A stretch of 45,069 nucleotides of DNA, taken from positions 1 through 45,069 of the forward strand of contig NZ_RAWG01000042.1 of NCBI RefSeq assembly GCF_003611735.1, in the 5' to 3' direction. Of the stretch, positions 24,788-33,445 are shown in pieces. Origin of the DNA: Corallococcus sicarius (lineage in GTDB: Bacteria > Myxococcota > Myxococcia > Myxococcales > Myxococcaceae). Every line of letters begins with the position of its first letter. Position 1 is the stretch's first letter. The translations under genes were made by a program, and so were the position numbers. The notes beneath the pieces were generated by a model that ran no database searches, was not told the DNA's origin, and was given only the letters and a program-made list of their open reading frames with translations.

Positions 24788-25792
24788 GTGAGCAAGGCGA
24801 AGAAGAACGACCACTTCACCAAGCAGCCGCTGGGCGCCGGTGAGAGCGACATCTTCAACCCGGACCTGTCCGCCAAGCCGGGGCTCTTTCCCGAGTTGGA
24901 CGACGTGGACTACCCGGCGAAGCTCTTGGAAGAGCTGAAGAAAGACAAGCAGCAGCAGGACAGGGAGGCCGAGGACTGCCCTCCCGCCATCGCCCACCGG
25001 CGCCGGCTGCGCGGCTTCCACAAGTACCGGACGGCGGCCTACATCCACGACCAGGGCAAGCTGGGCAAGAACGGCCGCGACCGCTACACGAAGCGGCCCG
25101 AGTACGGGAAGCAAGCACTGGACGGCGCGCTGGCCTCAGGCCTCATCGGCCAGAAGACGTACGACGTCCTGAGCGACGAACAGAAGTGGAAGGACGCGAT
25201 GGCGTTTCCCCGTGAGGGCTCGCCGTCGAAGTACAGCAAGGACAGCAAGCGCTTCCTGCTGAGCAACGTCAACCAGCACAAGACAGAGCAAGACAAGTTC
25301 TACCTGACCGGCTCCTGGTATCCCTACCAGTGGACCGCCCACCACCTCATCCCGCACGAGCTGCTCTCGGAAAAGAGCCTCGGGGACAAGGAGTATGAGC
25401 TGCTCCAGCAGTCGGGCTACGACGTCAACAACGGACACAATGGCATCATCGCCCCGGCCTGTTCCTGGGCCGTGCCCATGCACCAGGTCATCCAGCACAA
25501 GGGCAACCACCCCGCGTACACCGAGTTCGTGCTCATCGAGATCGCCTCGGTGAAGAGCGCCCTCAAGACACTGGCGGACCAGGTCAAGGAGGCGAATCCC
25601 CCCAAGGACCACAAGACGGTGCTCGCGGACGTCCTGGGCGATCTGACCCAGAAGGAGCAGGTGCTCTGGAACCGCCTCCTGAAGATCAGCGCGGCGGTCG
25701 TCCCGGAAGCCCTGAAGGCAAGCCAGGGTGCAAGTTCATTCGTCTCCTTCGCGAGGGGCAAGTCCCTCTTTCCCTTTGGAGTGCTGAGCTGA
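24788..25792 (+). CDS. AHH-family HNH nuclease, candidate secreted antibacterial toxin
   Basis: The 334-residue protein carries a C-terminal nuclease domain of the AHH group (HNH/EndoVII superfamily). Visible are the A-H-H triad at residues 184-186 (WTAHHLIPHE), NNGHNGI (214-220), and a His-rich HQVIQHKGNHPAY segment (232-244) typical of AHH toxins. The nuclease should cleave DNA in a competitor's cytoplasm. Residues 1-170 lack PAAR, MIX or signal-peptide motifs, so delivery probably depends on neighbouring cassette proteins. The start is GTG at 24788, 6 nt after GGGAGGG. The base composition is noticeably less GC-rich than neighbours. The next gene starts at its stop codon (TGATG). Confidence 0.85.
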   Translation: MSKAKKNDHFTKQPLGAGESDIFNPDLSAKPGLFPELDDVDYPAKLLEELKKDKQQQDREAEDCPPAIAHRRRLRGFHKYRTAAYIHDQGKLGKNGRDRYTKRPEYGKQALDGALASGLIGQKTYDVLSDEQKWKDAMAFPREGSPSKYSKDSKRFLLSNVNQHKTEQDKFYLTGSWYPYQWTAHHLIPHELLSEKSLGDKEYELLQQSGYDVNNGHNGIIAPACSWAVPMHQVIQHKGNHPAYTEFVLIEIASVKSALKTLADQVKEANPPKDHKTVLADVLGDLTQKEQVLWNRLLKISAAVVPEALKASQGASSFVSFARGKSLFPFGVLS

Positions 25793-26385
25793 TGGCAGTC
25801 AACGATTACTGGGTCCTGAAGACCAACTACACCAGCGCCGTCATCAAGGAGATGCCGCCGGGCGCACCGGAGGCCCACACCCTGGAGCGCGGAGAACCCG
25901 CGGCGGAGCTGTTCCCGCCCGAGTCCACCGTGCGCTTCTCGGAGGAATTCCCCACGCGGCGGAAGGTCTGCGACTTCATGTCCAACATCTTCGGCTCCCT
26001 CATCGTGTCCGCCAAGGTGAAGCGCATCCTGGAGGAGCAGGGCGCGAACAACTGTGAGTTCATCCCGCTGCGCATCCTCGACCACAAGGGCAAGGTGGCC
26101 AGCAAGGAGCACTTCCTGCTCCAGGTGCTGGGCCATGTGGAGGCCGTGGACATGGAGCGCTCGCAGGTGGTGATGAGCGCAATCCTGAAGGAGCGCATCG
26201 GCAACATCGAGCATCTGGTGCTCAACCGGGAGGCCATCCCGCCCGATGCGGTCATCTTCCGGCTCTCACGCAAGCGCAACGAGTTCCTAGTCAAACAGGC
26301 CACGTACGAGGCCCTCACGAATCAGGGAGTCACCGGCCTCAAGTGCTTCCAGGCGGACGGCTGGGACGGGATGGACATCTACTAG
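25792..26385 (+). CDS. Imm11-like (DUF1629) immunity protein, likely partner of the AHH nuclease
   Basis: The 197-residue cytoplasmic protein resembles the imm11/DUF1629 group. Visible are FSEEFPTRRKVCDFMSNIF, VSAKVKRILEEQGANNCEFIPLRIL, and a C-terminal AVIFRLSRKRNEFLVKQATYEAL followed by GVTGLKCF. Overlap of its ATG by one base with the nuclease stop is the classic toxin-immunity arrangement, and both genes share lower GC than the flanks. The predicted role is to bind the nuclease and protect the producing cell and its kin. The pairing is inferred from position and from family type. Confidence 0.78.
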   Translation: MAVNDYWVLKTNYTSAVIKEMPPGAPEAHTLERGEPAAELFPPESTVRFSEEFPTRRKVCDFMSNIFGSLIVSAKVKRILEEQGANNCEFIPLRILDHKGKVASKEHFLLQVLGHVEAVDMERSQVVMSAILKERIGNIEHLVLNREAIPPDAVIFRLSRKRNEFLVKQATYEALTNQGVTGLKCFQADGWDGMDIY

Positions 26386-26388
26386 CGC

Positions 26389-27180
26389 ATGGAACTGGAC
26401 TTCCGCAGCCTGCGCGAGGACTCGGCCCTGGCACTCGAACTCCTGCTGGGACGCATCCACCCGGAGGCCTCCCGCGAGGAGCTGGTACGCGACGTGGCGG
26501 CCGTGTGCCTGCGCTTCCACACGCTGGGCGTGGCCAGCCTGCTGGTGGACGGCTACGCGAAGGATTTCTTCCTCAACCTGGGGCGCGCGGGGGAGAGCTG
26601 GCGCCGGCTGCTCGCGCTGCTGCGCTCGCGCGGTGAGTCCCCTCCGCCCGCGACCTGGCAGGAGCCGCTGCTGGGCGCGGTGGCCGCAGGGCACTGGGAG
26701 CTCGCCCGGCGCATCGTCCAGGACTCGGCCACGCAATGGCAGCCGGAGGCCGACGAGTACGAAGATGACTTCGACTGGGCGGTGCTTCTGCGAGAGTTCA
26801 TCGCCCCACGGGAAGAAGGGCCGGAGCGGACGGACGCCCTGGTGGCGAGGCTGGAACGCTCCGGAGCCGATACCTGTGCGGAGCGACTGGCGTTGGTGGA
26901 GGCCCTGCGGAAGCGGGACGCCCACGCTTTCTTCGAGGCCTTCGAGGCCACCCGGCTGGAGCACGGGCGCCAGACGGAGAAGCTCGCCAACAGCTTCACC
27001 ACGGACGTGGAGCGCTTCGCGCCCCATCGCTACGTCTGGTTCGAGGGCATTGCGCTGCTACGCCTGGGCGAGCGCGCCGGACTCCAGAGCCACGACCGCT
27101 ACCTCTACTGCCCACCGCTGGCTCGCGTGCGCATGGACGTCCCCATTGATGAGGACTGGCTCGTCCGTCTGCCTGTTTGA
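26389..27180 (+). CDS. Putative second immunity-type protein (Imm49-like)
   Basis: The 263-residue protein is alpha-helical and predicted soluble. The C-terminal stretch VWFEGIALLRLGERAGLQ followed by LYCPPLARVRMDVP recalls Imm49-type immunity proteins, but the match is weak and the N-terminal half is generic. It starts 3 nt after the Imm11-like stop, so it belongs to the same operon. It could be an orphan immunity gene kept after loss of its toxin, a second protector for the AHH nuclease, or an unrelated accessory factor. No catalytic signature is visible. Confidence 0.55.
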   Translation: MELDFRSLREDSALALELLLGRIHPEASREELVRDVAAVCLRFHTLGVASLLVDGYAKDFFLNLGRAGESWRRLLALLRSRGESPPPATWQEPLLGAVAAGHWELARRIVQDSATQWQPEADEYEDDFDWAVLLREFIAPREEGPERTDALVARLERSGADTCAERLALVEALRKRDAHAFFEAFEATRLEHGRQTEKLANSFTTDVERFAPHRYVWFEGIALLRLGERAGLQSHDRYLYCPPLARVRMDVPIDEDWLVRLPV

Positions 27181-27214
27181 GCGAGGGCACATCGCTGGCA
27201 ATCCCCAGAGTCGG

Positions 27215-27220
27215 TAGACT
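27215..27220 (+). promoter_or_regulatory. -10-like hexamer before the DUF6484 gene
   Basis: TAGACT lies 45 nt before the ATG at 27266, in the one sizeable gap (85 nt) of the cassette. It may give the last gene its own transcript. No clear -35 was found. Confidence 0.3.
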
Positions 27221-27265
27221 CATCGTCTGGGCGGGTCCACGCGGGCCCGCAACGGGGGCACGCGC

Positions 27266-27790
27266 ATGAGCAAAAAGTCAGACGTCCCGGAGCCGGGTCC
27301 GGGGACCCGCACGCCGGAGCCCATCCTGGGGAGCCGCGAGGGCTGGGCCGCCGGTATCGACTCGCAGGGCCGGTTGCTCGTGGACTTCGAGGACAACCCC
27401 CTCGGGCAGCCCGTGCCCGCGAAACTTGCGGTGGTGCTCGACGCCCAGGCCCGGCAGGACGTCGTCGCGTCCCGCCAGCGGGTGGTGCTGCTCTTCGAGA
27501 AGGGGGACCCGCGCCTGCCATTCCTCATGGCCCTGCTGCATGAGCCCAGCGAGACGCCGCTGCTGGATGCACTGCTGGAGCCGGCCCCGGTCTCCCCGCG
27601 CCTTCCGGCCGAGGCCCGCGTCGATGGAAAGAGGGTGGTCCTGGAAGGAAAGGACGAGGTCATCCTCCAGTGCGGCGAAGCCAGCATCACCCTCCGGCGC
27701 AATGGGAAGATCGTCATCAAAGGCGTCACTGTCGAGACGCGGGCCCGGGGAGCCCACCGCATCAAGGCCGGTACGGTCGACATCAACTGA
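27266..27790 (+). CDS. DUF6484/DUF3540-like spike-associated protein
   Basis: The 174-residue protein has a middle segment (GWAAGIDSQGRLLVDFEDNP, then LGQPVPAKLAV) of the OB-fold kind found in DUF6484 proteins of VgrG loci. A C-terminal VILQCGEASITLRRNGKIVIKG-type beta-repeat ends in THxIKAGTVDIN-like residues, the pattern of gp5/VgrG beta-helix tips and DUF3540 proteins. It is likely a small component of, or adaptor on, the spike that delivers the cassette's toxin. It closes the co-directional block and is followed by a hairpin. Confidence 0.72.
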   Translation: MSKKSDVPEPGPGTRTPEPILGSREGWAAGIDSQGRLLVDFEDNPLGQPVPAKLAVVLDAQARQDVVASRQRVVLLFEKGDPRLPFLMALLHEPSETPLLDALLEPAPVSPRLPAEARVDGKRVVLEGKDEVILQCGEASITLRRNGKIVIKGVTVETRARGAHRIKAGTVDIN

Positions 27791-27793
27791 GCC

Positions 27794-27841
27794 CCTGACG
27801 GAGTTGTCCATTCGGGGACGCAGTCGAACTCCTTCGTCAGG
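27794..27841. terminator. Candidate terminator at the end of the secretion cassette
   Basis: CCTGACG-GAGTT (27794-27805) pairs with AACTC-CTT-CGTCAGG (27827-27841): 12 bp with a 3-nt bulge and a 21-nt loop. It lies 4 nt after the DUF6484 stop. There is no T-tract. Confidence 0.4.
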
Positions 27842-27958
27842 AGGGCGGCCCACCGCCCGGCGAAGAAGCGCTCCCTCCCCGCTTCTTCTCGGACGCCACG
27901 CGGTTGACACGGGACTACGCTAGGAACGCCCATCATCGACGTTCCGCTCGCGAGCCCC

Positions 27959-29479
27959 ATGGCCCCCTCCGTACGCCCCACCCCGCCGCCCGTCCTCGCC
28001 GCCATCGACGTGGGCACCAACGCCGTGCGCCTGGAGCTGGCCCGCGCCGACGCCGACGGCTCGCTCGAAACCCTCCACCAGGAGCGCGACCCCATCCGCC
28101 CCGGCGAGGGCGTCTTCACCACCGGCGAGATGCCCCCGGAGACCGCCGACCGCCTCCTGTCCACCCTGCGCCGCTACGCCGCCCTCTGCCGCCGTCACAA
28201 GGCCCAGGTGCGCGCCGTCGCCACCAGCGCGCTGCGCGAGGCCCGCAACCGCCAGGACATCGTGCGCCGCGTGCACGAGGAGGCCGGCATCGAACTGGAG
28301 GTCGTCAGCGGCAAGGAGGAGGCCCGCCTCATCTGCCTCGGCGTGCTGCACCGCAAGCCCGCCAACGCCCGCTCGCTCCTCATCGACATCGGCGGGGGCA
28401 GCACCGAGATCGCCATCGCCACCGGCGAGAAGCCCGACGAACTCTGGAGCCTGACCCTCGGCTCGGTGCGCCTCACGGAGGTGTTCGACACCTCGCGCAC
28501 CGTGACGCCCAAGCAGCTGCGCCTCATGCGCGGCTTCGTCAACGAGGTGCTCCACAAGACCCTCCCCGAAGAGCTGCCCGCGCTGCCTCGCATCGCGCTG
28601 GGCTCGTCCGGCACCATCCAGGCCGTGGCGGGCTTCGCCGTGGGCGAGAACGGTGGCAACGCCACCGTGCGCCAGCTCACCCAGGCGGTGGAGACGCTGG
28701 CCTCGATGCCGCCGGAGCGCCGCCGCAAGCGCTTCGACCCGCGCCGCGCGGACATCATCGTCTCCGGCGCCGTCATCCTGGAGGGCGTCGCCCGCCACCT
28801 GGGCGTGGAGTCCGTCAGCGTCGTCAACCGCGGCCTGCGCGACGGCCTGCTCGTGGACCTGTTCTACCGCCAGGACGAGACGCGCGATGACCACAGCCTC
28901 GCGGACGCGGCGCTCGTCATCGGTCAGCGCTTCTTCTTCGACGAGAAGCACGCCCGCCAGGTGGCCCGCATGTCCCTGGCCCTCTTCGACGGGCTGGCCG
29001 CGCTCCACCAGTTGCCCCTGTCCGTGCGCCCCCACCTGGAGGTCGCCGCGCTGCTGCACGACATCGGCACGGCGGTCAGCCACGAGCGCCACCACCGGCA
29101 CACGTACTACCTCATCCACAACGCGGACATCCCCGGCCTCGCGGACCGCGAGCGCGAGCTCATCGCCCGCGTCGCCCGCTACCACCGGCGCTCCCAGCCG
29201 GAGCTGTCCCACTCCGGCATGGCCGGCCTCACCCCGTCCGAAGCGCGCCGCGTGCGCAAGCTGGCCACGCTGCTGCGCCTGGCGAACGCGCTGGACCACA
29301 GCCACCACCAGCCCATCCGCGAGTTCAAGGTGACGCAGGGGCGCGACATCGTCACGCTGCACCTGCACGCCCGTCAGCCGCTGGACCTGGAGCTGTGGAA
29401 CGCCGAGCGCGAGGTCGCCGCCTTCCGCAAGGTCTTCGGCAAGCGGCTCGCCTTCCAGGTCCACTCGGCCGGGCGCTAG
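27959..29479 (+). CDS. ppx: Exopolyphosphatase / guanosine-pentaphosphatase (Ppx/GppA)
   Basis: The 506-residue enzyme of the ASKHA sugar-kinase/actin fold cleaves terminal phosphate from polyphosphate or pppGpp and tunes the stringent response and phosphate storage. The first phosphate loop is AAIDVGTNAVRLEL. The Ppx signature SGKEEARLICLGVL, the second loop LLIDIGGGSTEIAI and ALGSSGTIQAVAG follow. The C-terminal third (about 325-505) is an HD-like domain, with LLHDIGTAVSHERHHRHT. The length is normal. A -35-like TTGACA lies at 27904-27909, but a matching -10 at the usual spacing is not evident. Confidence 0.95.
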   Translation: MAPSVRPTPPPVLAAIDVGTNAVRLELARADADGSLETLHQERDPIRPGEGVFTTGEMPPETADRLLSTLRRYAALCRRHKAQVRAVATSALREARNRQDIVRRVHEEAGIELEVVSGKEEARLICLGVLHRKPANARSLLIDIGGGSTEIAIATGEKPDELWSLTLGSVRLTEVFDTSRTVTPKQLRLMRGFVNEVLHKTLPEELPALPRIALGSSGTIQAVAGFAVGENGGNATVRQLTQAVETLASMPPERRRKRFDPRRADIIVSGAVILEGVARHLGVESVSVVNRGLRDGLLVDLFYRQDETRDDHSLADAALVIGQRFFFDEKHARQVARMSLALFDGLAALHQLPLSVRPHLEVAALLHDIGTAVSHERHHRHTYYLIHNADIPGLADRERELIARVARYHRRSQPELSHSGMAGLTPSEARRVRKLATLLRLANALDHSHHQPIREFKVTQGRDIVTLHLHARQPLDLELWNAEREVAAFRKVFGKRLAFQVHSAGR

Positions 29480-29487
29480 GGCCACCG

Positions 29488-29517
29488 GCTCCCCGCCTGC
29501 CCTGCGGCAAGGGGAGC
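29488..29517. terminator. Candidate terminator after the Ppx/GppA gene
   Basis: GCTCCCC (29488-29494) pairs with GGGGAGC (29511-29517), with an inner GCC/GGC extension. A second, mutually exclusive pairing GGCAA/TTGCC overlaps its right arm. Confidence 0.45.
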
Positions 29518-29541
29518 AACGCAAGCTTTGCCCCACCCCGC

Positions 29542-29572
29542 GTCCATGGACAGCGTCCAGGGACACGTGTCC
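29542..29572. promoter_or_regulatory. Cluster of GTCC/GGAC palindromes upstream of the alcohol dehydrogenase gene
   Basis: GTCCATGGAC (29542-29551), GTCCAGGGAC (29555-29564) and the 12-bp palindrome GGACACGTGTCC (29561-29572) lie in tandem 60-90 bp before the ATG. The two perfect palindromes are centred 20 bp apart, about two helical turns, consistent with cooperating dimers on one DNA face. Confidence 0.45.
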
Positions 29573-29633
29573 GCGCGCGCCGCGCCGTGGACCGTTTCGT
29601 CTTTCGAAGCCCTGGCGGGGCAAGGAGCACATC

Positions 29634-30857
29634 ATGAAGGCTGTCGTATTCCATGGGATTGGGGACATCCGGCTGGATGAGGTCGCGGAGCCGAAGCTGA
29701 AGGACCCCACCGACGCCGTGGTCCGGCTGACCGCCAGCGCCATCTGTGGCACCGACCTGCACATGATCCGCGGCACCATGCCCGGCATGAAGCCCGGCAC
29801 CGTCCTGGGCCACGAAGGCGTGGGTATCATCGAGGAGCTGGGCGCGGACGTGCGCAACTTCAACGTGGGCGACCGCGTGGTCATCTGCTCCACCATCGCG
29901 TGCGGCAACTGCTCCTACTGCCGCTCCGGCTATTACGCCCAGTGCAATGACGCGAACCCCAACGGCCCCACCGCGGGCACCGCCTTCTTCGGCGGCCCGG
30001 CGACGACGGGGCCCTTCAACGGCCTCCAGGCGGAGAAGGCGCGCATCCCGTACGCGCACGTCACGATGGTGAAGGTGCCCGACACCGTCACCGACGACCA
30101 GGCCATCCTCGTCTCCGACATCTTCCCCACGGGCTACTTCGGCGCGGAGATGGCGGAGATCAAACCCGGCGACACCGTGGCGGTGTTCGGCTGCGGCCCG
30201 GTAGGCCTGTTCGCCATCGTGAGCGCGAAGCTGCTGGGCGCGGGCCGCGTGTTCGCCATCGACTGCCATGAGGACCGGCTGCAACTGGCGCGGAGCCAGG
30301 GCGCGGAGATCATCAACTTCGAGCAGGAGGACCCGGTGGAGACGCTCAAGCGCTTCACCGCGGGCATCGGCGTGGACCGCGCCATCGACGCGGTGGGCGT
30401 GGACGCCATGCACGCGCACCACGGCCCCGCCGCCAAGAAGGCCAGGGCGGAGGCGCCCGAGTTCAAGCGCGAGGTGGCGCAGGTCGCCCCCAAGACGAAG
30501 CCGGATGGCGACAACTGGGTGCCCGGTGACGCGCCGTCGCAGGCCGCGCAGTGGGCCGTGCAGGCGCTGGCCAAGGCGGGCACGCTGTCCATCATCGGCG
30601 TCTACCCGCAGACGATGAACGCGTTCCCCATTGGCGACGCGATGAACAAGAACCTCACCCTGCGCATGGGCAACTGCAACCACCGCAAGTACGTCCCGCG
30701 CCTGCTGGAGCTGGTGCGCGCCGGGACGGTGGACCCCACCGCCATCCTCAGCCACGTGAAGACGATGGAGTCCGCCATCGACGCGTACCGCAACTTCGAC
30801 CTGCGCAAGCCGGGCTGGGTGAAGGTGGAGCTGGAGCCGGGCGTCACCGTCCAGTGA
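29634..30857 (+). CDS. Zinc-dependent alcohol/formaldehyde dehydrogenase (MDR superfamily)
   Basis: The 407-residue medium-chain dehydrogenase has catalytic-zinc residues in AICGTDLHM (Cys38) and GHEGVG. A structural-zinc cluster follows, CGNCSYC with a further Cys in YAQC, and a Rossmann motif FGCGPVGLFA binds NAD(P). An insert of about 60 residues around GVDAMHAHHGPAAKKA-type sequence places it with the formaldehyde-dehydrogenase-like (FDH_like) branch. It oxidises alcohols or formaldehyde adducts, substrate unknown. AAGGAG lies 8 nt before the ATG. It stands alone behind a palindrome-rich leader, so regulated expression is likely. Confidence 0.93.
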   Translation: MKAVVFHGIGDIRLDEVAEPKLKDPTDAVVRLTASAICGTDLHMIRGTMPGMKPGTVLGHEGVGIIEELGADVRNFNVGDRVVICSTIACGNCSYCRSGYYAQCNDANPNGPTAGTAFFGGPATTGPFNGLQAEKARIPYAHVTMVKVPDTVTDDQAILVSDIFPTGYFGAEMAEIKPGDTVAVFGCGPVGLFAIVSAKLLGAGRVFAIDCHEDRLQLARSQGAEIINFEQEDPVETLKRFTAGIGVDRAIDAVGVDAMHAHHGPAAKKARAEAPEFKREVAQVAPKTKPDGDNWVPGDAPSQAAQWAVQALAKAGTLSIIGVYPQTMNAFPIGDAMNKNLTLRMGNCNHRKYVPRLLELVRAGTVDPTAILSHVKTMESAIDAYRNFDLRKPGWVKVELEPGVTVQ

Positions 30858-30861
30858 CAGC

Positions 30862-31883
<1,022 letters not shown>

Positions 31884-31887
<4 letters not shown>

Positions 31888-32606
31888 GCGGCCTCCCACT
31901 TCGCGGCCTCGAACCGCTGCCCGGACACGGCGTCCTTCGCCTCCACCAGCGCGAGGATGCGCGCGGCCACGGCCTCCGGTCTCGCCAGCGTCGCGGGGTC
32001 CACGTCCGGCAGCGCGTCCCGGTGCATGCGGGTGTCCATGTCGCCGGGGTCCACCGCCAGCAGGCGCACGCCGCTGCCCTCCAGCTCCGCGGCCCAGATG
32101 CGCGTCAGGTGCTCCAGCGCCGCCTTCGACACGCCGTAGGCGCCCCAGCGGGGATACGCGGACACCGCCGCGTCGGAGGTGATGTTGAGCACCAGGCCCC
32201 GCCCTCGCAGCACCATGCTCCCGGCCACCGCCTTGCTCAGCCGGAAGGGGCCCAGCAGGTTGACCTCCAGCACCTGCGACACGTCCTCGCAGGCGGTGTC
32301 CAACAGGAGCGGCAGCGGCGTGGGACCGAGGATGCTCGCGTTGTTGACGAGCACGTCCACCGGCCCCACCAGCGCGGTGGCCGCGCCCACCAACGGGTAG
32401 ATGGCCTGCTTGTCCCCCACGTCGTAGGCCAGCGCATGCACCGCGAGCCCCTCGGCCCGGAGCGGTGTCACCGCCGCCATCAGCGCCTTCGCCTCGCGGG
32501 CCACGCCCACCACCCGGGCGCCCTTGCGTGCGAAGCCCTCCATCAGCGCCCGGCCCAGCCCCCGGCTCGCTCCCGTCACCAGCACCGCTTGTTGCTTCAA
32601 GTCCAT
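31884..32606 (-). CDS. Short-chain dehydrogenase/reductase
   Basis: The 240-residue classical SDR has NAD(P)-binding TGASRGLG at residues 11-18, NNAS in the fourth strand, catalytic Ser in NITSDAA and the Tyr-Lys pair in YGVSK. It is cytoplasmic; the substrate is not readable from the sequence. The start at 32606 has GGAGGAG 7 nt upstream. It forms an overlapping two-gene operon with the QueA-like gene and is divergent from an XRE-cupin regulator across 86 bp, so that regulator is the best candidate for its control. Confidence 0.9.
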
Positions 32607-32675
32607 GGTTCGCTCCTCCGTTGGGAAGACGAATAGCCGGGGCGCTCCCATCGGATGGCATCGCCGCCAATGGGT

Positions 32676-32688
32676 TGGCAGAATGCCA
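32676..32688. promoter_or_regulatory. Palindrome just before the XRE-cupin regulator start
   Basis: TGGCA-GAA-TGCCA is a perfect 5-bp dyad with a 3-nt centre, ending 4 nt before the ATG at 32693. A related TGGC-N6-GCCA lies at 32656-32669. Both sit in the divergent SDR/regulator region and could be an autoregulatory operator. Confidence 0.4.
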
Positions 32689-32692
32689 GCGC

Positions 32693-33250
32693 ATGAGCGA
32701 CGAGGACCTTCCTGGCAGGCTGGCGCGCAACCTCCGGACGCTGCGGGAGACGCGTGGGGCCACGCAGGTGCAGCTCGCGAAGCTGGCGGGCGTGCCCCGG
32801 GCGACCTGGGCCCATCTGGAGTCCGGCGCGGCCAACCCCACCCTCTCCGTGCTGCACCGGGTGGCGGGGGCGCTCCAGGTCTCACTGGAGGAGCTGCTCG
32901 CCCGGCCCAAGGCGAGCGCCCGGCACTACCCGCGTGAAAGCCTCCTCGTCCGTCAGCGCGGCGCGGCCCTGCTGCGCAAGCTCCTGCCGGACCCGCTGCC
33001 CGGCATGGAGTTCGACCGGCTGGAGCTCCCGGCCCGCGCGCGCATCACCGGCGTGCCCCACACGCCCGGCACCCGCGAGTACCTCGCCTGTGAGTCCGGC
33101 ACGCTCGCGCTGATTGCCAGCGGCGAGCGCTTCGTCCTCGAGGTGGGTGACGTCGTCGTCTTCCGGGGCGACCAGAAGCACTCGTACGAGAACCCGGGGA
33201 CGCGCACGGCGGTGGGCTACTCCGTCGTGCTGCTCACCCCGTCGGTCTGA
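32693..33250 (+). CDS. XRE-family regulator with C-terminal cupin domain
   Basis: The 185-residue protein joins an N-terminal helix-turn-helix of the XRE/Cro type (RLARNLRTLRETRGATQVQLAKLAGVPRATWAHLE, residues 8-42; the recognition helix follows VPRATWAH) to a cupin barrel (about 105-183; TPGTREYLACESG, VGDVVVFRGDQKHSYEN). Such proteins sense a small ligand in the cupin and repress or activate neighbouring genes. It probably regulates the divergent SDR/QueA-like pair, and possibly itself through the adjacent dyad. No ribosome site is clear, but the start is set by the domain. Confidence 0.9.
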   Translation: MSDEDLPGRLARNLRTLRETRGATQVQLAKLAGVPRATWAHLESGAANPTLSVLHRVAGALQVSLEELLARPKASARHYPRESLLVRQRGAALLRKLLPDPLPGMEFDRLELPARARITGVPHTPGTREYLACESGTLALIASGERFVLEVGDVVVFRGDQKHSYENPGTRTAVGYSVVLLTPSV

Positions 33251-33259
33251 AGCAGCGCT

Positions 33260-33281
33260 GGCCGGCTACGCGCCGCCGGCC
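33260..33281. terminator. Candidate terminator after the XRE-cupin gene
   Basis: GGCCGGC (33260-33266) and GCCGGCC (33275-33281) form a 7-bp stem with an 8-nt loop. There is no T-tract. It starts 10 nt after the stop. Confidence 0.4.
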
Positions 33282-33445
33282 TGCCAGAGGAGCATCCCCA
33301 TCTCTGGCCCTGCTGCCGCGTCCACTCCAGCCCGGCTGCCCGGCTGCTGGGAGTTGAGGGGAACCGAGCACGGCGGGGGGTGGGGGCTTGCATCACCCTG
33401 CGTGAGGGTGACAGGAGACCCAGGCACTCCTCACTAGGGACCGCC

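Noticed and set aside
27904-27909. TTGACA as a full promoter for the Ppx/GppA gene
   Set aside because: No -10-like hexamer lies at 16-19 nt; the nearest (TAGGAA) is only 11 nt away, so no promoter was called.
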